Below the pieces are notes generated by a model. The model was not told the DNA's origin and did not search any database. It worked only from the letters and a program-made list of their open reading frames with translations. A stretch of 64,000 nt of DNA from Lysobacter sp. Root76 (GTDB taxonomy: Bacteria > Pseudomonadota > Gammaproteobacteria > Xanthomonadales > Xanthomonadaceae). Position numbers and translations under genes: made by a program. The stretch is from NCBI RefSeq assembly GCF_001428685.1, contig NZ_LMIK01000005.1, positions 728,505 through 792,504 of the forward strand, given 5' to 3'. Positions 27,559-36,505 of this stretch are shown here, piece by piece (position 1 is the stretch's first letter; each line of letters starts with the position of its first letter).

Positions 27559-28860
27559 CTAGCCGGCCAGCGCCACGCCGGCCGCGCCGGCTTCGGCCGA
27601 CAGCACCGGCTGGGACCGGCCGACCTGGGCGTCCAGCATCGCCGTCAGCGCGTCGCGCAGGGCATGGGCGCGCTCCTGAGTGATGCAGCGTTCGTCGCCC
27701 ATGCAGTAGAAGCGGATCTGGCCATGCAGGGCATAGACGATCAAGCCAAGCGCACGGACCGAACGCGAGTGCACAAAGACGCGCAGATCGCGCAGGCGGA
27801 ACGGAGCGTCGTCGCCGAGCAGGTCGAGATTGCCCAGGTTGGACAGGGTGAAGCGGTTCCAGCTGCCGTTGAGCCCGAGCGCGTTGCCGAACCGGATCAG
27901 CGCATGCAGTTGCGCCGGCGCCGGGGGGCGGATCAGTTCGCAGAAGTGGTAGCGGCCCGGGATGTCGTGGGTCTCGCGTTCGATCTGGCCCTGCATCGAG
28001 CGATGCACCGTGCGGGCGCACTCCCAGAAATCGGCAGCGCCGGCTTCGCCGGTGCGGAACTTGAGGCCGCCGCCACCGTAGAACAGCATGTCGTCGGCCA
28101 GCGCCGGCAGACGGCCGCGGCGGCCGTCCATCGGACTTTCGATCCAGGCCGGCAGCCGCTCGCGGCCCAGCGCGGTCAGCAGGGCGCTGTCCAGCGCGAC
28201 CACCAGCGCCGCATGCACCGACACGCCCTCATGCTTGCAACGCTGCCGCAACGCAGCCGACAGGGCCGGCCCGGCATTCCATTCCAGGTGATGTTCGCGA
28301 TTACGCGGGGCAGGCAGCGGCGGCAGCACCCGCAGCAGCAGCCCGATCAGGCGCGCGGTCCAGCGCCGGCGCCGCGGGTGTTCGGGGCGGTAGTCGCCGA
28401 CGATATCGGCGGCGCTGAGCGCCGCGTAGGGCCGCAGCGGCGCGTCGTCGTACAGGGCCCGCAGCGTTTCCCGAACCAGGATCAGCAGGCTCATGCCGTC
28501 GCAGATGCGGTGCGAGGCGACGAACAGCAGATCGCTGGCGTCCGCGCCGCGCAGCCAGACCAGGCGCAGCTGCGGCTGGCCCTGCGCGAACGGGGTCTCG
28601 GCTTCATCCACGGATTCGCGTCGGCAGTCGTCGTCGCCGTTCCGGTCGAGCACGCGCAGCGGGATGGGCCCGGCGCTGTCTTCGACATAGTGCAGGCCGC
28701 CGCGTCGCGCCTGCATGGTGGCGCGCAAGGCGGGATGCTTGCGCTGCACGCGCGCCAGCGCCTCGCGCAGGCGAGTTTCGTCGATGCCGCCTTCGAGCCG
28801 GACCGCATAGACCAGGCTGCCGTCGATCAGATGTTCGATCGTGGACAGCTTGCGGCTCAC
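27559..28860 (-). CDS. Condensation-domain-like acyltransferase (second copy of cluster)
   Basis: 433 aa from a GTG that overlaps the upstream glycosyltransferase stop (GTGA). The fold matches NRPS condensation domains and PapA/wax-synthase-type acyltransferases: RVQRKHPALRATM, the active site SHRICDGMSL at 116-125 (HHxxxDG with the first His replaced by Ser and the catalytic second His kept), and the late motif FTLSNLGNLDLLG. It is free-standing, with no carrier or adenylation domain. Such enzymes transfer acyl groups to alcohols or amines. As the last gene of the NRPS/glycosyltransferase locus it probably acylates a sugar or the lipid-amino-acid product (inference). Confidence 0.82.
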   Translation of the reverse strand: MSRKLSTIEHLIDGSLVYAVRLEGGIDETRLREALARVQRKHPALRATMQARRGGLHYVEDSAGPIPLRVLDRNGDDDCRRESVDEAETPFAQGQPQLRLVWLRGADASDLLFVASHRICDGMSLLILVRETLRALYDDAPLRPYAALSAADIVGDYRPEHPRRRRWTARLIGLLLRVLPPLPAPRNREHHLEWNAGPALSAALRQRCKHEGVSVHAALVVALDSALLTALGRERLPAWIESPMDGRRGRLPALADDMLFYGGGGLKFRTGEAGAADFWECARTVHRSMQGQIERETHDIPGRYHFCELIRPPAPAQLHALIRFGNALGLNGSWNRFTLSNLGNLDLLGDDAPFRLRDLRVFVHSRSVRALGLIVYALHGQIRFYCMGDERCITQERAHALRDALTAMLDAQVGRSQPVLSAEAGAAGVALAG

Positions 28861-29837
28861 GAGGCGTCTCCCGGCGCCGACCTCGAGCTCGCGGTTGCGG
28901 CGGCTGGCGCCCCACGTGCGGCGCCGGAGCAGTAGGCGTGGATACGCGGATGCAGGCGTTCGAACGTGCCCAGCTTGCCGCGTCGGCCGTCGAAGTAGCC
29001 GCAGGCGATGGCGGTCAGCTTGCGCAGCTTGTCCGGCTCGAACAGCGCCACGCACAGGCTCTGGTGCAGGGCCAGCGCGCCGCTGAGCCAGTGCAGGCCC
29101 CAATGGGCCTTGTATAGACGCAGACAATGCACCGCGTTGCGCGCGCCGTAGTAGCGTCGCCAGGCGACGTGATGGGTCGTGTAGAGCTTGCCGTGGCGGC
29201 GGATCTGGCCGGTGGTCTGGTTCATCACCACGTCTGCGTTCATCAGTACCGGCACGCCCTGGCTGGAGGCGCGCAGGCCGTACTCGATATCGATGTACTC
29301 GATGAAATAGTCCTCGCGGAATGCGCCGAGCTTGCGATAGGCGGCGGCCGAGATCGCCGAACCGGAGGAAATCACGAACAGGGTCGGGAACAAACCCTGG
29401 CTGCGCTCGGTCATGCGCACCGGCCGCGGGAAGCGCCGGCCCGGCGGGAAGGTCGGCATGCATTTGCGCAGGTTGATCTCGTACACGCGCGGCCCGAGCA
29501 CGAAGCAGTCGTTGCCCAGCGTGGCGCAGGCCTGCATCATCTGTTCGAAGAACGAGGCCTCGATCTTGGAGTCCTGGTCGAGCAGGAAGATCACTTCGCA
29601 GCCGCGCGCCAGCAGCACTTCGGCGCCGCGGTTGTAGGCACCGGCCAGGCCGCCGCGGTTGCGGTTGACCAGTACGTCGATGTGTTCGTCGTGCAGGGCC
29701 CGGTGCAGGGACGCATCCGGTTCGGGCGAGTTGTCGATCGCGACCAGATCGGCGCAGATCGCGCGCGCGCGGCGCAAGTTGTCGACGAACTCCGGGCCCG
29801 GCTGGTACAGGACGAAGATCAGGCCGTAGCGAGTCAT
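28857..29837 (-). CDS. GT2 glycosyltransferase, RhlC/rhamnosyltransferase-like
   Basis: 326 aa. GT-A fold family 2: GLIFVLYQPGPEFVDNL, AIDNSPEP, NRNRGGLAGAYNRGAEVLL, the DxD-type FLLDQDSKIE, and SSGSAISAAAYRKLGAFREDYFIEYIDIEYGLRA. The same order of motifs occurs in RhlC and other rhamnosyltransferases that add a second sugar to a glycolipid. Both ends overlap neighbouring genes by 4 bp. In this cluster it probably extends the sugar added by the upstream UGT-like enzyme. Sugar identity cannot be read from sequence. Confidence 0.87.
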   Translation of the reverse strand: MTRYGLIFVLYQPGPEFVDNLRRARAICADLVAIDNSPEPDASLHRALHDEHIDVLVNRNRGGLAGAYNRGAEVLLARGCEVIFLLDQDSKIEASFFEQMMQACATLGNDCFVLGPRVYEINLRKCMPTFPPGRRFPRPVRMTERSQGLFPTLFVISSGSAISAAAYRKLGAFREDYFIEYIDIEYGLRASSQGVPVLMNADVVMNQTTGQIRRHGKLYTTHHVAWRRYYGARNAVHCLRLYKAHWGLHWLSGALALHQSLCVALFEPDKLRKLTAIACGYFDGRRGKLGTFERLHPRIHAYCSGAARGAPAAATASSRSAPGDAS

Positions 29838-31180
29838 GAGGCGCGTACCGGTGCGGACGAGGGCGCGTGCTGGGCGGTTTGCGTCTGCGGCGCGGTCATC
29901 GATTCCAGCAGCGCCATCGCGTGTTCGCGGATCCGCTGCGCCTGCGCGCGCGGCAACGAGTCTTCGTCGGAGGCGAGCACGAAGTCGTAGCGGCCGGCGT
30001 AGCGCGACATCACCACCAGATGCGCCGGCGTCGCGCCGACCAGGCCGGAGACGCCGCGCACCGCACGCAGGCGGTAGCCGTGATAGTCCTGCGCCAGCGA
30101 CAGCCGGCCCAGGTTGCTGAGCGTCAGTTCGCGCCCGGCGCGCCGCGAACGGCCGTAGGAGACCATGCGTTCGAATACGCCGTGCAGGCGTTCCAGGCCG
30201 AGGAAGTTGCGGTAGACCTTGGGCGCCAGGACTTCGACCTTGGCCTGAAGGTCTGCCTGCAGCGCCCGTGCCTGCTCCCAGAACTCGGTCGGCGAGCATT
30301 CGCCCGCGCGCGCCTTGCCCGGCTGCAGCGCGATCGTCGGCGCGATCCCGAACAAGTCGTCGTCGGCGAGTGCGGGCAGCAGGCTGCGCATGTCCACCGG
30401 CGCGGTGTAGCGCTGGATCCAGCGCGGGCCGCAGACCGCGCGGAACGCAGCGATGAAGGCCAGGCTGATCGCGACGTAGGTGCTGACGCGCTCGTGGCGG
30501 CAGTGCTCGGACAGCCGTCGGCTGGCGGCCTCGTCCAGAGTCCAGAGTTCGCGATAGACCTCGCCGTAGCGCTGCGCCGGCCTGGACCTAACCAGCAGCC
30601 GCAGCGCCAGGGACAACGCGGCCGCGCGCCAGCGGATGCTGCGTTGCAAGCCGCGGTCGTTGCGCACCGAGTCGGGCAGTAGATCGATGAAGCTCGCCAG
30701 CAGGTGACGGGGTTCGACCGCGTGTTCGGAGCCGTCGGACCAGCGCAGCAGCTCGCCTAGCAAGGTCATCAGCGAGCGCCCGTCGCAGATCGCGTGATGG
30801 CAGACCAGGACCAGCTCGCTCTGGTTCTCGCCGCGCAGCCAGATCAGCCGTGCCAGCGGTTCGCTGCGGCCATCGAAGCGCCGTTGCAGCTCGCGCGCCG
30901 AGGTCGTCATCCAGCCGTCGTCGCCGTTCCGGCCTAGGATACGCAGGGCGATCGGCAGGGGGCTGTGCTGCATTTCGAACCACGGCCGGCCGTCGCGTTC
31001 GACGATCAGGCAGCGCAGCAGCGGGTGACGCGCCTGCAGTTGGGTCAGTGCGCGCTGCAGCGCGGTCTGATCGATGCGGCCTTCGACGCAGGCGGTAGCG
31101 ATGACGTTGCCCGGCAGGCTGCCGTCGCCGTACAGGGCGCGTTCGAACAGGGTCAGCGGACGTGCGGGGACGGTGCTCAT
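29834..31180 (-). CDS. Condensation-domain-like acyltransferase (first copy of cluster)
   Basis: 448 aa. Canonical active-site motif HHAICDGRSL at 128-137. The N-terminal half shows LQARHPLLRCLIVERDGRPWFE and LRILGRNGDDGW; the latter also occurs in the 433-aa paralogue (LRVLDRNGDDD). The C-terminal half has LTLSNLGRLSL. The two proteins are clearly related but well diverged. No carrier or adenylation domain is attached. The ATG overlaps the stop of the UGT-like gene. Likely an O-acyltransferase acting on the glycosylated intermediate, analogous to PapA proteins (inference). Confidence 0.84.
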   Translation of the reverse strand: MSTVPARPLTLFERALYGDGSLPGNVIATACVEGRIDQTALQRALTQLQARHPLLRCLIVERDGRPWFEMQHSPLPIALRILGRNGDDGWMTTSARELQRRFDGRSEPLARLIWLRGENQSELVLVCHHAICDGRSLMTLLGELLRWSDGSEHAVEPRHLLASFIDLLPDSVRNDRGLQRSIRWRAAALSLALRLLVRSRPAQRYGEVYRELWTLDEAASRRLSEHCRHERVSTYVAISLAFIAAFRAVCGPRWIQRYTAPVDMRSLLPALADDDLFGIAPTIALQPGKARAGECSPTEFWEQARALQADLQAKVEVLAPKVYRNFLGLERLHGVFERMVSYGRSRRAGRELTLSNLGRLSLAQDYHGYRLRAVRGVSGLVGATPAHLVVMSRYAGRYDFVLASDEDSLPRAQAQRIREHAMALLESMTAPQTQTAQHAPSSAPVRAS

Positions 31181-32493
31181 GCGACGCTCCGCAGCCGCGG
31201 CGCTTCGGGCGCGATCGGATCGAGCAGGCCCCAGGCGCGCAACTGCGCCAGCGCCGCGCCGATGCCGTCTTCGGCGCGCACCGTGCGGCCCAGTTCTGCC
31301 GCCGCCCGCAGCATCGGCGCTTGTTGCGTGGCGCGGATGGCCTCGGCCAGTTGCGCGGCATCCAGGGTCTTGCGTTGCAGCGCCGGCGGCGCGACGCCGC
31401 GGCGTTGCAGGCAACGCGCCCAGAACGGCTGATCGCCATAGAACGGCACCACCACCGAGGGGATGCCGGCGCGCACCGCGGCGGCGGTGGTGCCGGCGCC
31501 GCCGTGGTGCACGGCCGCGCACATGTGGGGGAACAGGGCATCGTGCGGCGCGTGGCGCAGGAAGTAAGTGCGTGCGTCGCGCGCGCCGTCGGCGCCGTCC
31601 AGGCCGCCCCAGCCGGTGGCGAGTACGGCACGCAAGCCGCTGCGTTCGACCGCGTCGAGCACGGTGCGGGTGAAAGCGACCGCGTCGGCGTTGACCATGC
31701 TGCCGAAGCCGACATAGACCGGCTTGTCGCCGCCGGCGAGGAAGCGGCGCAAGTCCTCGCTGGGCTGCCACGAGCTCTGTTCGGCGAACCAGTAACCGGT
31801 GATCTGCGAACTCTCCGGCCAGTCCGCAGGACGCGGCAGCAGGGCCGCGCTGTAGCCGTTGAGGGTCTTTTCCTGCTGGGCATTGCGGCCCAGATGCGGG
31901 CCGTGCCAGGGATAGCGCGGCAGACCCAGTTGCGGCCGCACCAAGTCGTTGATCGCCGGCTTCATCACGTACCACACCAGCAGATGGATCAGCTTGTACA
32001 GGCCCAGGCTGAGCGCGCCCGGCAGGCGCTCGCGAGATCCGGCCATCACCATCGGCGGCAGGATCCGCGACGGCGTCAGAGGCTGCAGGCGCGCGATCGC
32101 GAACGGCAGGCCGCGTGCTTCGGACAGGGCCTTGGCCAGCTGGATGGCGTTGCTGACGCCGATCAGCAAGCCCGCGCCGTCGCTGGCGGCCAGGCCTTCC
32201 GCGGCCCAGTCCCGGGCCCAGTGCGCATAGCGCTCACGGAAGGTGCGCGCCATGGCGTACAGATTGAGGCCGCGATCGGCGATGCTGCGGTCGGCGTCGA
32301 GCATGGCCTGGAAATCCGCGCTCAGCGGGTAATGCTCCAGGCCGGCGTCGCCCACCAGCGCGGCGAAGTTGGCGCTGGTGGCGATGCGCACGGGATAGCC
32401 CGCGCGCCGCAGGCCCTGGCCCAGCGCGACGCAGGGCAGCACGTCGCCGAGCGTGCCGATAGTGAAGATGACGACGGGCCGCGCGGCGGACAT
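31177..32493 (-). CDS. GT1/UGT-family glycosyltransferase, RhlB-like
   Basis: 438 aa. GT-B fold: N-terminal VVIFTIGTLGDVLPCVALGQGLRRAGYPVRIAT and the C-terminal donor-site motif HHGGAGTTAAAVRAGIPSVVVPFYGDQPFWA, the family-1 signature also found in RhlB and macrolide or sterol glycosyltransferases. I start at MSAARPVV, which has GAG six bases upstream; MPEP at 32508 is an alternative. It overlaps the NRPS 3' end only with the longer start. It probably transfers the first sugar to the NRPS-derived acyl-amino acid (inference). Confidence 0.88.
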   Translation of the reverse strand: MSAARPVVIFTIGTLGDVLPCVALGQGLRRAGYPVRIATSANFAALVGDAGLEHYPLSADFQAMLDADRSIADRGLNLYAMARTFRERYAHWARDWAAEGLAASDGAGLLIGVSNAIQLAKALSEARGLPFAIARLQPLTPSRILPPMVMAGSRERLPGALSLGLYKLIHLLVWYVMKPAINDLVRPQLGLPRYPWHGPHLGRNAQQEKTLNGYSAALLPRPADWPESSQITGYWFAEQSSWQPSEDLRRFLAGGDKPVYVGFGSMVNADAVAFTRTVLDAVERSGLRAVLATGWGGLDGADGARDARTYFLRHAPHDALFPHMCAAVHHGGAGTTAAAVRAGIPSVVVPFYGDQPFWARCLQRRGVAPPALQRKTLDAAQLAEAIRATQQAPMLRAAAELGRTVRAEDGIGAALAQLRAWGLLDPIAPEAPRLRSVA

Positions 32494-32500
32494 GGTCGGC

Positions 32501-35500
32501 TCAGGCATGGACCACCGACCATGCCTGCCTGTCGTCGTCGAGCGCGTCCACGGCCGGCCGTTGCAACAGGTCCAGGCGTTGGCGCAGCACCTGGCCGATG
32601 CGCGCGGCGGGCGCGTGGTCGAGCACGCTCTCGTGATGGCAGTCCAGCGCATGCAGTTCGAAGCGGCCGCCGACATAGGACCGCCAGGTCTCCGGGTCGT
32701 GCTCGATCAGCCCCGACGGGTCGCCCAGGCGCTGTGTGGCGTGGAAATACACCAGGTCCAGATCGAGCTTGCGCGGCGCGTGCCGGCGCGCGAGCGTGAG
32801 GTTGTTGCGCATCACCGCGAATGCATGCTCGACGAAGCGCGGGTGGTCGCGCGCGATCTCGCGCAGCAGCGGCATCGAACGCGCGTTGTGGGCGAGCAGG
32901 GCCGGGGCCAGTTCGTCCAGGCTGCGCGGCGCCGGGCCGCGATCCGCGGCGATGCCGAGGAAGCCCAGCGCCGCGCGTACTTCGTCGGCCGGGTCGTGCG
33001 TCTGGGTCGGTGCCGAGAACAGATAGCTGTCGATCATCGCCAGCAGCTCCACTCGTTCGCCCTGCTCGTTCAACTGCGCAGCGATGGCATGGCCGATCAG
33101 CCCGCCCAGCGAACGGCCGAGCAGGCGATACGGGCCCTCGGGCTGGATGCGGCGGATCTGGGCGAGATAGTCGGCGGCGATTTCGTCGATGCTGGCCGGC
33201 AACGGTTCCATGCCGCGCAGCCCGCGCGACTGCAGTCCGTACACCGGCATCGAAGGATCGAGGTGACGGAGCAGGCCGGAGTAACCCAGGCTGAGCCCGG
33301 CGATGGGATGGATGCAGAACAAGGGACGCGGCGGCGCAGCGGTGGAGGAGGTCGGCTTGCGCAAGGACAGCACCGCGCCCAGCGGATCGCCGTGCTCGTG
33401 GTCGGTGCGCTCCAGCAGCGCGGCCAAGCCGGCGATGGTCGAGGCTTCGAACAGGCTGGCCACCGGCAAGCGCTTGCCGAAGCGATCGGGCAGGCGCGCG
33501 ATCAGCTGCGCGGCGATCAGCGAATCGCCGCCGAGCTCGAAGAAATTGTCGTGGATGCCGATGCGCGGCAGGCCCAGCAGTTCCGCCCAGATCGCCGCGA
33601 GCTTGCGCTCCACCGGCGTGCGCGGCGCGACGAAGCCGCTGCGCTCGCCGCGTTCGGGCGTGGGCAGGGCCTTGCGGTCGAGCTTGCCCGTGGGCGTCAG
33701 CGGGAGCGCGGGCACCGGCACCAGGGCGCTGGGAATCATGTAGTCGGGCAGGCGCTCGGCGAGATGGCGGCGCAGCGTATCGACCTGCAGCGTGGCGCCG
33801 GCGACGGGCACCAGATAAGCGTTCAGACGCACGCCGCCTTCGCTGCCGGCGGGCTCGGCGATCACCGCCGCGTCCGCGATATCGGCGTGTTCGAGCAGCC
33901 GGCTCTCGATTTCGCCCGGCTCGACCCGGATGCCGCGGATCTTGATCTGCTGATCGCTGCGGCCCAGGTATTCGAGCACGCCGTCCTCGCGCCAGCGCAC
34001 CACGTCGCCGGTGCGATACATGCGGCTGCCGTCGCGATCGAAGGGGTCGGGCAAGAAGCGTTCCGCGGTCAACTCCGGCCGATGCAGATAGCCCTTGGCG
34101 ACGCCGGCGCCGGCGATGTACAGCTCGCCTGGGCAGCCGGTCGGAACCGCACTGCCGCCGGCATCGAGCACGTACAGGCGGGTGTTGAGAATCGGACGCC
34201 CGATCGGCGGCGCGGCCAGGTCCGCGTCCGACAACTCGATCGCGGTGGAGTAGACGGTGGTCTCGGTCGGTCCGTAGAGATTGCTGACCTTGTCCGCGAG
34301 CCGCGCCAGCCGCTGCGCCAGTTCGCCGGACAGGGCCTCGCCGGCGGCCAGCGCGTGCACGCCGGACAGGTCGGTGTCGCCGCTGGACAGCAGCATGCGC
34401 CATAGCGACGGCGTCGCCTGCATGTAGCCGATGCCGTGTTCGCGGATCAAGGCCGCCAGGCGCGGCGGGTCGCGCACGATGTCGCCGCCGGCGATTACCG
34501 TCTGCGCGCCGACTATCAAAGGCAGGAACAGTTCCAGCGCGGCAACGTCGAAGACCACCGTGGTGACCGCGAGGAAGCGGTCGCTGGCGATCGGTGCGAG
34601 CTGGCGGCGCATCGCTTCGAGCAGGTTGCCCAGGTTGCGATGGCTGACCTCGACGCCCTTGGGCCGGCCGGTGGAACCGGAGGTGTAGAGGATGTACGCG
34701 GTGGCCTCGGGCGTGGACAGGTCGAAGGCGCGCGGGGTCGCCAGCGCGGCGACGACGTCGGCCGGCGCCAGTGTCGCCAGCGGCGTGCCCAGGCGCGCGA
34801 GCCGTGGCGCGAGCCGCGGCGACGTCAGCAACAGCGCCGGCTGGGCGTCGGCCAGCATGCTCGCCAGGCGTTCGTCGGGCGTATCGGGATCCAGCGGCAG
34901 ATATGCCGCGCCGGCGAAGCCGATCGCCAGCGTCGCCACCAGCAGGTTCTCGTCGCGCGGCAACGCCATCGCCACGATCTGGCCGGGGGCGACCCCGCGT
35001 TCGATCAGCCGGTTGGCCTCGTGCAGGCAGCGCACGTGCAGGTCGCGATAGCTCAGGCGGCGCTCGCCGTAGCGCACCGCGGTGGCCTCGGGACTGCGCC
35101 AGGCCTGTTCGGCGAACAGCGCCGGCAGGGTCTGCGCGGGCACCGGCGCGGCGGTGTCGTTCCAGCGCCGCAGCAGGCGTTCGCGTTCTTCCTCGCCGAG
35201 CACATCGATGCCGCCCAGCGTCGCGTCGGGATCGGCGAGCGCGGCGTCGATCAGGCGCTGCATGCGCCGGCGGTGCTCGTCCAGCTCGGCCGCGTCGTAT
35301 AGCGCCGGGTTGGCGTCGAAATCGAAACGCAGGCCGCCGTCGTCGCCGCGGTCGTAGACGAACACGGTCAGGTCCTCGGCCGAGCCGTTGGACAGATTGC
35401 GCGGCACGCCGCTCGCGCCGCCGAAGTCGAGCGCGTAATCGAAGGGCTCGATGTTCACCCCAAGCCAGGCCACGCGCTGGCCCTGGCCGACCAGGCCGAG

Positions 35501-36505
35501 TTCGCGACGCAGGTCTTCGTAGCGGTAACGCTGATGGCGCAGCGCCTGGGCGACCACGCGTGCGACCTGGGCGATCAGCTCGCTCACGGTCTGGGTCGGC
35601 GTCATCCGCAGGCGCAGCAGCACCGCATTGGCGAGCATGCCCGGCGTATGCCGCAATTGATGGTTGACCCGCCCGCTGACCGGCATGCCCAGGACCAGGT
35701 CGGCGGCGCCGGTGGCGCGGAAGTAGTAGGCGGCGACCAGCGCGATCAGCACCTGCGGCAGGCTCGCCGAGCGTTCCTTGCCCAATGCGCGCAGCCGGCG
35801 CGTGCTGTCGCCGGACAGAAAGCCGCTGCTGCGCCGGAGCCCGCCGTCGCCGCGCGAGCGGCGTCGCGACAGCGTCACCGGTTCGGGCAGTTCGGCGAGT
35901 TGCTCATGCCAGTACTCGCGGTCGCGGCGGCAGCGGTCCGAGGCGCGGTAGGCGTCTTCGGCTTCGAGCAGCGAGGCCAGCGAATGGAAGCCGCTGGCCT
36001 CGGGCTGACGGTTGAGCGCGTAGGCCGAGTAGATCTCGGCAACGCGTCGCGCGATCAGGCCGCCTGCGTAGCCGTCCAGGACGATGTGATGGGCACGGTG
36101 GTACCAGACGTGGTGTTCGTGGCTGAGCTTGAACAAGGCGCAGGCCCACATCGGGCTGTCGTCCAGCTCGGCCTGGGCCGACAGTTCGGCGGCCATCCAG
36201 CGTTCGGCCGCGGCGGCCGGATCGCTGTCGTCGCTGAAGTCGAAGTAGGGGAAATCGTCGATGCGGGTGCCGACGATGCATTGACGCGGAACGCCGTCGA
36301 CATCGATCAGGCGCAGGCGCAGGGCCTCGGCTTCCGACGACACCTGGCGCAAGGCGCGCAGGAACAGCCCAGGATCGATCCAGCCGCGGATATCGATGGC
36401 TTCGGCGAGATTGAAGTTGGCGCCCGGCCCGGCGAGCTTCTGGCCGAACCAGAGACCGAGCTGGGCCACGGACAGGGGCAACGAAACTGCACGCGCATCG
36501 TTCAT
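32501..36505 (-). CDS. Single-module NRPS, C-A-T-TE (EntF-like architecture)
   Basis: 1334 aa from MNDARAV. Condensation domain about 8-430 with intact HHIVLDG at 139-145. Adenylation domain about 455-950 with YTSGSTGRPKG at 607-617, YGPTETT at 744 and TGKLDRKAL. Carrier protein with LGGDSL at 991-996, the Ser taking phosphopantetheine. Type I thioesterase with GRSLGG at 1130-1135 and a C-terminal HHESVLDH holding the probable catalytic His. By hand alignment to GrsA the specificity residues read D-V-L-Q-L-A-L-V-Y-K, closest to known glycine codes (inference). It is the first gene of a five-gene coupled operon. Domain order equals EntF, but there are no siderophore genes nearby; an N-acyl amino acid or small lipopeptide is more likely. 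Confidence 0.95.
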   Translation of the reverse strand: MNDARAVSLPLSVAQLGLWFGQKLAGPGANFNLAEAIDIRGWIDPGLFLRALRQVSSEAEALRLRLIDVDGVPRQCIVGTRIDDFPYFDFSDDSDPAAAAERWMAAELSAQAELDDSPMWACALFKLSHEHHVWYHRAHHIVLDGYAGGLIARRVAEIYSAYALNRQPEASGFHSLASLLEAEDAYRASDRCRRDREYWHEQLAELPEPVTLSRRRSRGDGGLRRSSGFLSGDSTRRLRALGKERSASLPQVLIALVAAYYFRATGAADLVLGMPVSGRVNHQLRHTPGMLANAVLLRLRMTPTQTVSELIAQVARVVAQALRHQRYRYEDLRRELGLVGQGQRVAWLGVNIEPFDYALDFGGASGVPRNLSNGSAEDLTVFVYDRGDDGGLRFDFDANPALYDAAELDEHRRRMQRLIDAALADPDATLGGIDVLGEEERERLLRRWNDTAAPVPAQTLPALFAEQAWRSPEATAVRYGERRLSYRDLHVRCLHEANRLIERGVAPGQIVAMALPRDENLLVATLAIGFAGAAYLPLDPDTPDERLASMLADAQPALLLTSPRLAPRLARLGTPLATLAPADVVAALATPRAFDLSTPEATAYILYTSGSTGRPKGVEVSHRNLGNLLEAMRRQLAPIASDRFLAVTTVVFDVAALELFLPLIVGAQTVIAGGDIVRDPPRLAALIREHGIGYMQATPSLWRMLLSSGDTDLSGVHALAAGEALSGELAQRLARLADKVSNLYGPTETTVYSTAIELSDADLAAPPIGRPILNTRLYVLDAGGSAVPTGCPGELYIAGAGVAKGYLHRPELTAERFLPDPFDRDGSRMYRTGDVVRWREDGVLEYLGRSDQQIKIRGIRVEPGEIESRLLEHADIADAAVIAEPAGSEGGVRLNAYLVPVAGATLQVDTLRRHLAERLPDYMIPSALVPVPALPLTPTGKLDRKALPTPERGERSGFVAPRTPVERKLAAIWAELLGLPRIGIHDNFFELGGDSLIAAQLIARLPDRFGKRLPVASLFEASTIAGLAALLERTDHEHGDPLGAVLSLRKPTSSTAAPPRPLFCIHPIAGLSLGYSGLLRHLDPSMPVYGLQSRGLRGMEPLPASIDEIAADYLAQIRRIQPEGPYRLLGRSLGGLIGHAIAAQLNEQGERVELLAMIDSYLFSAPTQTHDPADEVRAALGFLGIAADRGPAPRSLDELAPALLAHNARSMPLLREIARDHPRFVEHAFAVMRNNLTLARRHAPRKLDLDLVYFHATQRLGDPSGLIEHDPETWRSYVGGRFELHALDCHHESVLDHAPAARIGQVLRQRLDLLQRPAVDALDDDRQAWSVVHA

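Noticed and set aside
32501-36505. EntF-like NRPS taken as a siderophore synthetase
   Set aside because: No isochorismate, DHB or hydroxamate genes, receptors or Fur-like boxes nearby; glycosyltransferases and acyltransferases point elsewhere.
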